Shown here: positions 7,067 to 15,189 of the stretch, in pieces | How the letters are laid out: each line of letters begins with the position of its first letter | Numbering within the stretch: position 1 is the first letter of the stretch | Source of the DNA: Caldilineaceae bacterium | GTDB lineage: Bacteria > Chloroflexota > Anaerolineae > Caldilineales > Caldilineaceae | DNA: 37,690 nucleotides | Reading direction: 5' to 3' | Assembly: GCA_020433455.1 (NCBI GenBank) | Contig: JAGRCP010000032.1 | Coordinates: 1 to 37,690, forward strand | Translations under genes and position numbers: made by a program | The notes under the pieces: generated by a model | What the model was told of the DNA's origin: nothing | Database searches by the model: none | What the model saw: the letters and a program-made list of their open reading frames with translations, nothing else

Positions 7067-8125
7067 ATGAACGTAGCCCTGTTAGCTAACCTAAAGAAAA
7101 ATGCGCCCGTGTGGGAAGGCATGTCGCCCGATCAGTGGGATGATCTGGACTCGGAGAAGACCATTCAGGCGATTGCCGCCGCGCTGGAAAGTCATGGTCA
7201 TCGGGTCACATTCGTGGAGGGCAATATCACACTCCAGGCCGAGCTGACCAAGCTCAAGCCCGATATCTGCTTCAATATTTGCGAGGGGCACTTCGGCGAC
7301 GCGCGGGAGGCGCAAATTCCCGCGCTGCTGGAGATGATGCGCATTCCCTATACCGGCTCCAAGGTCCTGGCCCTGGCGTTGGCTCTGGACAAGCCCATGA
7401 CCAAGCGGGTGCTGGCCTATCACGATCTGCCCACGCCGCCTTTTCAGACCTTCGAGCGCCTGACCGAGGAGTTGGACCCCAGCCTGACTTTTCCGCTCTT
7501 TGTAAAGCCCAGTCGGGAGGGGACGGGCATGGGTATCAGCGGCTCCTCTATCGTGCGGGACGAAGAGCAGCTGCGCGCCCAGCTGCGCGGGATATTCGAG
7601 CGTTATGACCAGCCTGCGCTGGTGGAGCATTTTATCGAGGGGCGGGAGCTGACCATGGGCGTGGTGGGCAATCTCATGTCGCCCGTGGCCCGGCGTATTC
7701 CTGATAACGATGAAGCGCCTCGGCTCTCCAAAGGACTCCACTTTTTCCCGCCTTTGGAGATCGATATGGGCAAGTATCCTGAGGAGGAGGCGGGTATTTA
7801 CACCAATCGCATCAAGGTGGAGCTGGTGGATGATTTCTACTACATCTGCCCCGCACCTGTCGAGCCGGAACTTATAGAGGAACTGCGCTGGCTGACGGCC
7901 GCGGTCTTCCGGGTGACCGACTGCCTGGACGTGGCGCGGGTGGATTTCCGCCTGGACATGCACGACAACAACAAGCCCTATATCCTGGAGGTGAATCCTC
8001 TGCCCGGCCTGAATCCCGGCTATTCGGACCTCTGCATCGAAGCCGCGGCTGACGGCTGGAGCTATGAACAGCTCATCAACCGCATTTTGGATGAGGCGGC
8101 GGAGCGGTATGGATTGGTGGAATAG
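7067..8125 (+). CDS. ATP-grasp ligase, D-Ala-D-Ala ligase family
   Basis: The 352-residue protein has the ATP-grasp fold of D-alanine-D-alanine ligases. These enzymes activate a carboxylate as an acyl phosphate and join it to an amine. The N domain carries the ICFNICEGHFGDAREAQIPA segment with the usual DICFN-x-x-EG motif. The ATP-binding region has FPLFVKPSREGTGMGI. The Mg2+-binding end reads YILEVNPLPGLNPGYSD. The N-terminal sequence MNVALLANLKKN and the long insertion after residue 225 (FPPLEIDMGKYPEEEAGIY) differ from housekeeping Ddl, and no cell-wall genes are near. The pairing with kamA suggests that it may ligate beta-lysine or another amino acid. That is inference. Confidence 0.82.
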   Translation: MNVALLANLKKNAPVWEGMSPDQWDDLDSEKTIQAIAAALESHGHRVTFVEGNITLQAELTKLKPDICFNICEGHFGDAREAQIPALLEMMRIPYTGSKVLALALALDKPMTKRVLAYHDLPTPPFQTFERLTEELDPSLTFPLFVKPSREGTGMGISGSSIVRDEEQLRAQLRGIFERYDQPALVEHFIEGRELTMGVVGNLMSPVARRIPDNDEAPRLSKGLHFFPPLEIDMGKYPEEEAGIYTNRIKVELVDDFYYICPAPVEPELIEELRWLTAAVFRVTDCLDVARVDFRLDMHDNNKPYILEVNPLPGLNPGYSDLCIEAAADGWSYEQLINRILDEAAERYGLVE

Positions 8126-8148
8126 CCGTCCCCGCTTCCAGTGAATCC

Positions 8149-8203
8149 CGGCGGAAATAAGCTGACGGTTCCTGCCAGGGGTAGAAAGCTCTTATTTTCG
8201 CCG
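8149..8203. terminator. Inverted repeat between convergent genes
   Basis: CGGCGGAAATAAG (8149-8161) and CTTATTTTCGCCG (8191-8203) are complementary with one mismatch around a 29-nt loop. It lies between the ends of the ligase gene and the coxG-like gene, so a two-way terminator is the simplest reading. Confidence 0.45.
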
Positions 8204-8224
8204 TGGTATTCATGCCGAACTGTA

Positions 8225-8932
8225 CTAGTCTCGCTGCACGAGGCGCACCAGCACCACGAAGAGCAGCATCCCCAGCGCGCCCAGCGCGGCATAGAGCAGC
8301 TTTTCCTGCTGCTGCGCAGGAATGTACTCGTCGGCTAAATCTTTGGCCACGTCCCGGGCGACGGTGATGGCCATCCCCGCGGTAGAAGGCGCACCTGTCG
8401 GCGCGGACGGGCGGATCGTCGTATCCGCCTCCGTGCTGAAGGGAGCCTGACCGTTTTTTGCTTCCATCGCGGCTGCCGGCGCCTCCGGCTCCATGCGCAG
8501 CCGGATTTGCCTGTCCAATGCCTCCAGCCCTTGCCGGGTGAGGGACTTGGCCGTGCTGTCGATAATGCGCTGGCTGACGCCTGCAATGCGGCCGCCGATT
8601 TCCAAATCGCCCACATAGTCGAGGCGGGTCTGTTCGCCTACCTCCACCAGGTTCAGTTCCCCCGCCCCGTTGACGAAGCCGGGCGCGCCCTGGCCGTTGA
8701 CCTTCATGACGTAGCTCTCAGGCTCATTCACGTCCTCCAGCTCAATCTTACCTTGAAACTTTCCCTGCACCGGCCCAATGCGCACGTTCATGCCGGCGCG
8801 ATATTCGGTTTGGGAGACGCGCTCGATGCGGTCGCCCCCGGGCAGCGCTTTGGCCAGTACGGTCGGGTCCATAAGCGCCTCCCACACGACCGCGCGCGGG
8901 GCATCAAAAATGTGGCTGCCTGTCAGTTGCAT
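8225..8932 (-). CDS. CoxG-like SRPBCC protein with C-terminal membrane anchor
   Basis: The 235-residue protein starts MQLTGSHIFDAPRAVVWEAL, the typical beginning of CoxG (CO dehydrogenase subunit G) SRPBCC proteins, and keeps the LPGGDRIE and GPVQGKFQGKIEL segments (about residues 30-65). An unstructured linker (about 150-200) leads to a C-terminal hydrophobic segment (about 209-230), LYAALGALGMLLFVVLVRLV. CoxG recruits CO dehydrogenase to the membrane in CO oxidisers, but no coxMSL genes are here, so the true partner is unknown. The start at 8932 has AGAAAGGA upstream. It follows the kinase-like gene by 45 nt and may end the phn operon. The fold call is firm, the function is not. Confidence 0.8.
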   Translation of the reverse strand: MQLTGSHIFDAPRAVVWEALMDPTVLAKALPGGDRIERVSQTEYRAGMNVRIGPVQGKFQGKIELEDVNEPESYVMKVNGQGAPGFVNGAGELNLVEVGEQTRLDYVGDLEIGGRIAGVSQRIIDSTAKSLTRQGLEALDRQIRLRMEPEAPAAAMEAKNGQAPFSTEADTTIRPSAPTGAPSTAGMAITVARDVAKDLADEYIPAQQQEKLLYAALGALGMLLFVVLVRLVQRD

Positions 8933-8977
8933 GGCGGTGATCCTTTCTGAAAGATGGCGCGCGGGTTGATTGCCCGC

Positions 8978-9715
8978 TCATTGCCGACTTTGACGGATGC
9001 GCCAGAGCCGGGCCAGGGTTTCTTCGAGCCGTGCGGCCAATTGCGCGGGCTTATCGGTGGTGACGTCATCGTGATTGTCGAAGACCACATACGGCACGCG
9101 CACGTCATGAATTATGAGAAATTCGGGATCGCCTGCCGTCAGCTCGAACCAGTCCGTCCCGCCGTAGAGGCGGCGCAGCTTTTCGTCGGGCAGGCCATGT
9201 TCCAGGATGCTGTCGGGCCGGTCGGGGTTGAAGCGACGGCGGTTCTTGCGCAGGGATTCCTCGAAGGGCACATCTACGTACAGAATTGCGGCCTGCCGCA
9301 AAAGATCGGGTGATAAATGGGGAAAGGCCGCTGCGTAACCGCCGTGTTCCGTTCCCCGCGCGAACTCCACGATTGTGGTGTGCCGGGCGTAGTAATCCGG
9401 CCGGTCGCGCAGGAGCTTGCGGTATTCCAGATCGATGCGTTCTATGAGGAGATGCCATTGATACTCATGCAGAAAGTAGCCGTCTGCGTCCGTGTGCACG
9501 CGCGGCTCGCCCAGCTTTTCCGCCAGAATCGCGTCTTCCTCAAACCAGGTCCAGAGCATGGGGAAGTCATCAATAAACCCCAACTCGCCTGCGTGATAGC
9601 GGTCTCGGCGCTCACGGGGCGGGCAGCGCATGAGAAAGTCGATAATCTCGCTTTTGCCCGATGCCGGACGGCCGATAAGAATGATGATCTGAAAAGTGCG
9701 GTCGTTGGATGACAT
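8978..9715 (-). CDS. P-loop kinase-like protein of unknown substrate
   Basis: The 245-residue protein begins with a strand and Walker A loop, IIILIGRPASGKS (about residues 9-21). A later strand, RQAAILYVDVPFEESLRKNRRR (about 138-160), followed by an arginine-rich segment, looks like the lid/second half of nucleotide kinase-type P-loop proteins. The middle has many acidic and aromatic residues. I do not recognise a specific family; PhnN (ribose 1,5-bisphosphokinase) is shorter and begins differently. It starts 16 nt after the phnE stop, so it is probably cotranscribed with phnDCE and could act on the imported compound, which is inference. Confidence 0.65.
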   Translation of the reverse strand: MSSNDRTFQIIILIGRPASGKSEIIDFLMRCPPRERRDRYHAGELGFIDDFPMLWTWFEEDAILAEKLGEPRVHTDADGYFLHEYQWHLLIERIDLEYRKLLRDRPDYYARHTTIVEFARGTEHGGYAAAFPHLSPDLLRQAAILYVDVPFEESLRKNRRRFNPDRPDSILEHGLPDEKLRRLYGGTDWFELTAGDPEFLIIHDVRVPYVVFDNHDDVTTDKPAQLAARLEETLARLWRIRQSRQ

Positions 9716-9731
9716 GGTACGGTTTTGGGGC

Positions 9732-11540
9732 TTACAGCGTCCGCTGGCGCAGGGCGGAGCTAAGATAATCCATGAGCGAGACGACTATGGCAATGGCAAG
9801 AATCTGCGCGCTGGCCGAACGGTAATTGAGCAGATTGATGTTTTGCTGAAGAAGGAAGCCGATGCCGCCGCCGCCTGCAAAGCCGATAATGGTGGACATG
9901 CGCACGTTGATGTCCCAGCGGTACATGGTAAATGAAATATAGGGCGGGATGATCTGGGGGATGACCGCATAGACGATCATCTGGAGCCGGTTGGCGCCTG
10001 TGGCCAGGATCGCCTCCAGCGGCCCTTCCATGATGCTTTCCACCTGCTCGGAATAGAGCTTGGCCAAGGCCGCAACGGTGTGGAGACCCAGCGCCAGCAC
10101 GCCGGCAAAGGGGCCGATGCCCACCCACACGGCGAAGACGATGACCATGATCAGCGCCTCTACCGAACGCAGCGCATTGAGGATAGTCCGGGTCACGGTA
10201 TAGACCACGTAGCCCGTGGGCAGGGATGCGTTATAGGGCGTCAAGGCCGCCACGCCCAGACCCAGGATGCCGCCGATTACGCCCGGCCAGAGAATGATGC
10301 TTCGCCAGTTGGTGATTTGGTAGAGCCATCCCACGCCCAGACCCAGCAGGATGAGGAGCACGGCCCCGGCCAGCGCCCCCAGGATCAGGTTGACGATTTT
10401 GCCGGTTGCCGGCGTAAAGCGTTCGGCGATCCACTGACCCAGGCTGCCGGCCACGCCCAGAAATAGGCCCGCGCCGATCAGCGCGCAGACTACCGGCAGC
10501 AGCAGGCGGATAATTCCTCCGATGTCGGCAACAAAATCGCCCACAAAATCAAAGAGACCCAAGCGCGTGGCCAGCCAGACGCCCGCGGCTTCCAGCAGGT
10601 CGGCTAAAAAGTAGGCCCCGGCCAGGACCGCAACGGCCATCACCGCGCCGGAGACGATTCGTATCAGGCTGTTGTCGCCTCGCTCTTCTTCTTCGCCGGC
10701 TCCGGGCAACGCCAGGCGCAGCCCGAGCCAGGCAACCGCGCCGGCTGCCAGCAGTCCGCCCAGACTAAAGAGCGGCTGGGCCGCGAGCAGGGCCGTCATC
10801 TCCTGCACCACTCCTGCAAAGCGTGCGCCCAGCCAAACGCCCGCGGGAGCAAGAATGATGCTCAGGGCTACGCTGGGGACAGGGCTGGTGACGGTGCGCA
10901 TGAGATTTTGCGCGGCGAAGAAGCTGATAGGGATAGCCAATAACGTCCCCAGGGTTGTGGCCAACAGCGCCATGAAGACCGTCTCGATGATCTTATCGAT
11001 GGTGTCCCGGCCGTTTTGGCTCAAATGGGGCCCGCCTACGTTGGTGCGGGTGATCGCACGCAGCATCTGGGCTTCGGCGTTGGGCCGATCCCGCAATTCT
11101 ACGGTTGTCAGGAAGTGGCCGCCGCCGTCGGTTTCAATCCGTCCAATCTGGAGTGAGACGCCGCTGGGCGGAATAAAATTGAGGGGGCCGCTGGAGTTGG
11201 GGGCAAAGCCGAATCCCTCCACCGTTACTTCGCTGTTGGGATCGCCGCACGCGGGCGTGACGGTCATGTAGGGACCGGAAGCGGGCGCGACGGATGGGGC
11301 CGGCGGCTCGCCGGACGGACAGGGAACCCAGACCGGCGTTTCCACCGCCACTTCTTCCTGATCAAACTCGAAGAAGTTGGGGCGGGCCAGCGCGCGCAAA
11401 ATCCGCGTCAACGATTGCTGGCGGTCCGGCGAGTCCAGTTCATCCAGATTGACCTGGGTGACGGAAAAGCCGTAGGCGTAAATAACCACGATGATGACTA
11501 CAATCAATCCCGTCAGCAGCGAGTGAGTGAATCTGGGCAT
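9732..11540 (-). CDS. phnE: Phosphonate-type ABC transporter permease, extended (PhnE family)
   Basis: The 602-residue membrane protein keeps the two ends of PhnE: the first core helix region TIDKIIETVFMALLATTLGTLLA (about 180-205) and the C-terminal permease core with the EAA-type loop around GPLEAILATGANRLQMIVYAV (about 520-545) and GGGGIGFLLQQNI near the end. PhnE is normally about 260-280 residues. This one adds an N-terminal anchor helix (about 7-29), an extracellular stretch of about 150 residues with an IPT/Ig-like pattern (YMTVTPACGDPNSEVTVEGFGF, about 91-112), and about 250 residues with several more membrane segments in the middle. AAGGAC precedes the ATG at 11540. It is third in phnD-phnC-phnE. 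Import of phosphonate or phosphite is inferred from family. Confidence 0.85.
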   Translation of the reverse strand: MPRFTHSLLTGLIVVIIVVIYAYGFSVTQVNLDELDSPDRQQSLTRILRALARPNFFEFDQEEVAVETPVWVPCPSGEPPAPSVAPASGPYMTVTPACGDPNSEVTVEGFGFAPNSSGPLNFIPPSGVSLQIGRIETDGGGHFLTTVELRDRPNAEAQMLRAITRTNVGGPHLSQNGRDTIDKIIETVFMALLATTLGTLLAIPISFFAAQNLMRTVTSPVPSVALSIILAPAGVWLGARFAGVVQEMTALLAAQPLFSLGGLLAAGAVAWLGLRLALPGAGEEEERGDNSLIRIVSGAVMAVAVLAGAYFLADLLEAAGVWLATRLGLFDFVGDFVADIGGIIRLLLPVVCALIGAGLFLGVAGSLGQWIAERFTPATGKIVNLILGALAGAVLLILLGLGVGWLYQITNWRSIILWPGVIGGILGLGVAALTPYNASLPTGYVVYTVTRTILNALRSVEALIMVIVFAVWVGIGPFAGVLALGLHTVAALAKLYSEQVESIMEGPLEAILATGANRLQMIVYAVIPQIIPPYISFTMYRWDINVRMSTIIGFAGGGGIGFLLQQNINLLNYRSASAQILAIAIVVSLMDYLSSALRQRTL

Positions 11541-11642
11541 GGCGGGTCCTTAGGCCGAAGTTGCGGAGAGTAGCGGGGGGGCGGGGCGGCGAAGCAGCGA
11601 AGTAGCGGGATGACGAGCAGCGCTTGTCGCCTGCCGTTTGCT

Positions 11643-12404
11643 CTACCCCACCCGCTGCGCTTCTTTACCGTAAATATCCTTAAATTTTTCGTCGTCGATC
11701 TCAGCAGGCAGGCCGTCGAACATGAGCTTGCCTTCGTTGAGCGCGATGACCCGATCCGCGTATTCGTGAACCAGGTCCAGAAAATGAAGGCTGCACAGCA
11801 CCGTGACGCCGTCGGTCCGGTTGATCTCGTCCAGGTGACGCATGATGCTGTGGGCGAGGACCGGGTCCAGACTGGCTACCGGCTCATCGGCCAGGATGAC
11901 GTCCGGATCCTGCATGAGCGCGCGGGCGATGCCGACGCGCTGCTGTTGCCCGCCGCTCAGGTCATCAGCCCGGTCGTCGGCCTTGTCGGCCAGCCCGACC
12001 CGCTCCAACTGGACATGGGCCTTGGCAATGTCGTCCTTGGGGAAGCGATCGATCAGGCTCCAGATTGGGTTGACATAACCCAGGCGTCCGGCCAGCACAT
12101 TGGTGAGCACGCTGGAGCGGTGGACCAGGTTGAAGTGCTGGAAAACCATGCCGATGCGTCGCCGGGCCCGGCGCAGTTCAGCGTCATTGGCCCCGGTCAC
12201 GTCCGTGCCGTCCAGAAGGACGCGGCCCGACGTAGGCTCCACCAGCCGGTTGATGCAGCGCAGAAGGGTAGACTTGCCCGAGCCGCTCAGGCCGATGACG
12301 GCCAGAAACTCGCCTCGATTGACGTCGAAGCTTACGTCATCCAGCGCGCGGACTCGGTTGTCATAAACTTTGGTGAGGTGTTCAACGCGAAGAATAGGAG
12401 CCAC
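11643..12404 (-). CDS. phnC: Phosphonate-type ABC transporter ATPase (PhnC family)
   Basis: The 253-residue protein has Walker A GLSGSGKST, signature LSGGQQQR and Walker B VILADEPVASLDP, plus the VFQHFNLV Q-loop typical of PhnC. It powers uptake of phosphonates or related oxyanions through PhnE. I placed the start at GTG 12404 because the protein then begins V-APILRVEHLTKVY like its relatives. A TTG at 12464 would lie within the intergenic inverted repeat. No clear Shine-Dalgarno is seen at any of the candidates. The gap to phnD holds an imperfect inverted repeat. Confidence 0.9.
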   Translation of the reverse strand: MAPILRVEHLTKVYDNRVRALDDVSFDVNRGEFLAVIGLSGSGKSTLLRCINRLVEPTSGRVLLDGTDVTGANDAELRRARRRIGMVFQHFNLVHRSSVLTNVLAGRLGYVNPIWSLIDRFPKDDIAKAHVQLERVGLADKADDRADDLSGGQQQRVGIARALMQDPDVILADEPVASLDPVLAHSIMRHLDEINRTDGVTVLCSLHFLDLVHEYADRVIALNEGKLMFDGLPAEIDDEKFKDIYGKEAQRVG

Positions 12405-12433
12405 GGCGATTGTCAACTTCAGTGGGGTTGGAT

Positions 12434-12534
12434 AGAAGGCGGACGCAAGCAAATAATCTCCCAATCTCTCAATCGCTTAAATCTCTGCTCGGTGAAAAAG
12501 AGATTGGGCGACTGGAGATTGGGAGATTACCGGG
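12434..12534. repeat. Imperfect inverted repeat made of AATCTCCCAATCTC words
   Basis: AATCTCCCAATCTC at 12454-12467 has its exact reverse complement GAGATTGGGAGATT at 12514-12527, with a further copy of GAGATTGGG between them. The repeat fills the phnD-phnC gap. A similar structure lies at about 26943-27030 and a single-orientation version at about 17345-17395. Confidence 0.6.
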
Positions 12535-12535
12535 T

Positions 12536-13651
12536 CTATTCGCCCAGGTCTTCCAGGGTGAGACCGGAGGCTTCGATCATGGCGCGGACTACGTCATATT
12601 CCGCGTCCGTGGCCGGGTTGATGCCGGTCCAGCCGTAGAAGTCCTGATTACCGATGGATTCGCCCCAGGCGTCGGTTTCGGCGAAGGCGGACAGGGCCGT
12701 GGCGATCTCATCCCTCAACTCGGCCGGGAAGTCGGGCGAGAAGGAGAGGGTGTCATTGGGAATGGCGTCGGAAAGGGTCAGAATTTTTACCTTCTGCACC
12801 ACGTCCGGAGCCTCTTCCCGCAGGCTGGCCCGCGCGTCCAGGACGCGCCAGTCGCCGCACATCAACGCCGAACCGTCTTCATTGGGGGCGCAACTCTCCA
12901 CCAGATCATCGGGAATATCCGGCTCGTCGCCCAGGGCCCAGGGCGCTTCGCCTTCGGGCTTCAGAGGCGGGCTGAAGAAGGTGCTGCCGAAGTCGGCTTC
13001 ACCGTTATAGATGGCCCGGACGACGCCGGTATGGCCGCCGGCTTCCAGAGTTTCGCCGGGTTCAATGCCGTTGGCGTTCATGAGGGGCAAAATGGCCAGA
13101 TAGCCGGAGGTGGAGCCGGCGTCAGGGTAGGCCCACTGCTTGCCGTTCAGGTCCTCCAGGCTTTGGACGTCGCCGTCCCGGGGCACGATGAGCTGGGCCC
13201 AGTAGACGTCTGATCCGAAGCGTACGGCCTTGAAAGCCACATCTACGCCGCAGAGCTGATTAGCCAGGACGTAGCCCAAGCCGGGAATAAAGCCCATGCT
13301 GTTGGTGGGCGAGGCGCACATCTCCTCAATGGTCGCGGCGTACGAGGTGGGCACGCTTACCTCAAAGTTGAGGCCCGTGGCTTCCTTGAGTGCGTCGGCC
13401 ATCATTTGACCGCCGCTGACAATGACCTGGGCGTCCACTGACGGCACGAAGAGCACCTTGATGGGGTTTTCCTCGCTGCCGACGTCGGTGGCAGGCGCCT
13501 CAGCGGCCGCTTCATCGGCAGTCTCTTCCGCTGCGGGGGCGGTGGCTTGGCTGTCGGTGCTCGCTTCAGGCGTCACGGTAGCGCATGCGCCCAGCAGGGT
13601 CAGCAGCGCAGCCAGTAGGCCCAATGCCAATACCTTGCGCAAAGTTGTCAT
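12536..13651 (-). CDS. phnD: Phosphonate-type ABC transporter substrate-binding lipoprotein (PhnD family)
   Basis: The 371-residue protein has a lipoprotein signal (basic start, hydrophobic core, lipobox LLGAC with the modified Cys near residue 23) and a low-complexity Ala/Glu/Thr linker to about residue 62. The PhnD-type binding domain follows, with LFVPSVDAQVIVSGGQMMAD, YAATIEEM, the YWAQLIVPRDGDVQSLEDLNGK strand-helix and GSTSGYLAILPLM. It captures phosphonate, phosphite or a related ligand outside the cell and delivers it to PhnE. AGGAGGA stands before the ATG at 13651. It is the first gene of the operon, behind a clear promoter at 13737-13765. The exact ligand cannot be read. Confidence 0.9.
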   Translation of the reverse strand: MTTLRKVLALGLLAALLTLLGACATVTPEASTDSQATAPAAEETADEAAAEAPATDVGSEENPIKVLFVPSVDAQVIVSGGQMMADALKEATGLNFEVSVPTSYAATIEEMCASPTNSMGFIPGLGYVLANQLCGVDVAFKAVRFGSDVYWAQLIVPRDGDVQSLEDLNGKQWAYPDAGSTSGYLAILPLMNANGIEPGETLEAGGHTGVVRAIYNGEADFGSTFFSPPLKPEGEAPWALGDEPDIPDDLVESCAPNEDGSALMCGDWRVLDARASLREEAPDVVQKVKILTLSDAIPNDTLSFSPDFPAELRDEIATALSAFAETDAWGESIGNQDFYGWTGINPATDAEYDVVRAMIEASGLTLEDLGE

Positions 13652-13736
13652 ATTTCCTCCTGTTTTGGGTGGATGTCGGGTTGGAAAAGATTGATGAAGT
13701 CAGTCGGAAGTCGATCCCGTCCGATATTGTGGCTGT

Positions 13737-13765
13737 ATGGTAGCGGTAATGGGAAGAGAATGCAA
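13737..13765 (-). promoter_or_regulatory. Promoter of the phnDCE operon
   Basis: On the minus strand TTGCAT (13765-13760) and TACCAT (13742-13737) are 17 bp apart. The leader to phnD is about 80 nt. No Pho-box was recognised. Confidence 0.55.
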
Positions 13766-13891
13766 GGCGTAGAAAAGGGGCGGGGCGGCGGGGGGTGCGG
13801 AGTGGCGAATTGACGCGGATGTTGGTCGTCCGCGATAGGTAGGGAAGAGCCTCCGTACCCTTCCGCCGCCGGTCTGTGCTTCGGCGGGGCG

Positions 13892-15148
13892 TTACACATG
13901 CCGCAGGGCCTCGGCCGGTTCCCGCCGTGCGGCCAGCCAGGCCGGATAGAGGGAAGCTGCGAAAGCGATGAAGACCACGGTAACCATGCGCAGGAGGATC
14001 TGGGGCGTCTCCACGGCCGGGTAGAGGCGGTCGCCCATGAGCGCGCTGAATTCGCCCATGTCGCCCATGGCGCTGATGTCAATGCCGCCCGCGCGGTTGA
14101 TGGCCCAGATGAGGGCCGTGCCCAGCAGCGCGCCGATGACGGCTCCGACCAGGCCGATAAACGCGCCTTCCAGCACAAATAGGCCCATAAGGCGGCGGCG
14201 CTTCATGCCCAATGCCGCGAGTACGCCCATCTCCCGCGTGCGTTCAAAGACGGCCATGAGCATGAGGTTGAGAATGCCGATGGCCGCAATGAAGAGAATG
14301 ATGACGGCAAAGCCCTGCATATAACTTTCTTCCGTCTGCATGGCACGTCGCACACCCGGTTCCAGAGTCGCCCACGAGTCCACTTCGTAGGCGGGCAGCG
14401 CCGCACGTAGGGCCGTGATGACGGCCGTCTCTCCGCCGATTCGATCCAGGGTGACGGCAACTTCCGTTACCTGATCATGCAGGTCGTAGAGGCTCTGGGC
14501 TTCGGCCAGGGAGATGAAAACAGCGCTCTGTTCGGCTTGGGCTACGCCCAGGCTGTAGATGCCGATGATGGTCATGGTGCGCTGACGCATCGTTGCGTGC
14601 TTGCCCTTGCCCAGCAGCGTCACCCGATCACCTATTCCTGCTTCCAGGCGTCGAGCCAGCGCTTCTCCCACGAGGACGACGTCGCCGTCGCCCGGCTGCA
14701 GAAAGCGCCCGGCTGTGACGTGCTCAGCTTGCAGGCTAAAGGAGGCTTCGACCGCCGGCTCAATCCCCGTGATGACGACGGGATAGGAGCCCTCCCGGCT
14801 GGCGATTAGGCCGCCGGTTTGGATGCGTCCGCCCGCGGCCACGACGTGGGGCAGATCGGGGTCTGCGCGGGCCGCGAAGTCGGCAATAGCCTGCACTACT
14901 TCGTCCGCGTTATCCAGGGGCAACAGGGGAAGACGATTGGCCTTGACCCGATAGCCCGGCGCATGGATCTGGATGTTGCCGCCGTAGAGCCGAACGGCAT
15001 TGCCGTACATGGTGTCGTCCAGACCGCCGTAGAGGCCGTCAAAGAAGAGCAGCAGGAGGAGGCCCAGTACAATGGCGGTCAGGGCAATGCCCGTCCGCCG
15101 CCAGTTGCGCCACAAATTGCGCCAGGCCAGTTGGAGGGATTTATCCAT
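13892..15148 (-). CDS. MacB/FtsX-type ABC transporter permease (third permease of the cluster)
   Basis: The 418-residue protein has the MacB/LolC/FtsX layout: an N-terminal membrane helix (about 17-37), a large extracytoplasmic domain (about 40-265) and three C-terminal helices with the FtsX motif NLMLMAVFERTREMGVLAALGMKRRRLM (shown in part). It works with an ATPase and an adaptor to move lipids, peptides or drugs outward, or to release lipoproteins. It is very close to the permease at 18720-19997: both begin M-(D/S)-KSLQLAWRN and share NAVRLYGGNIQIHAPGYR, so they are paralogues from duplication. It is the last gene of the tetR-led operon, 41 nt after the adaptor. The ribosome site is weak. 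Confidence 0.9.
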   Translation of the reverse strand: MDKSLQLAWRNLWRNWRRTGIALTAIVLGLLLLLFFDGLYGGLDDTMYGNAVRLYGGNIQIHAPGYRVKANRLPLLPLDNADEVVQAIADFAARADPDLPHVVAAGGRIQTGGLIASREGSYPVVITGIEPAVEASFSLQAEHVTAGRFLQPGDGDVVLVGEALARRLEAGIGDRVTLLGKGKHATMRQRTMTIIGIYSLGVAQAEQSAVFISLAEAQSLYDLHDQVTEVAVTLDRIGGETAVITALRAALPAYEVDSWATLEPGVRRAMQTEESYMQGFAVIILFIAAIGILNLMLMAVFERTREMGVLAALGMKRRRLMGLFVLEGAFIGLVGAVIGALLGTALIWAINRAGGIDISAMGDMGEFSALMGDRLYPAVETPQILLRMVTVVFIAFAASLYPAWLAARREPAEALRHV

Positions 15149-15189
15149 TGGGGCGAATAGTTTTCTCCGGCTGGAGTGTGAACCCGGCC

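Noticed and set aside
12410-13213. Plus-strand frame opposite phnD
   Set aside because: Gly-rich shadow of the phnD coding sequence.
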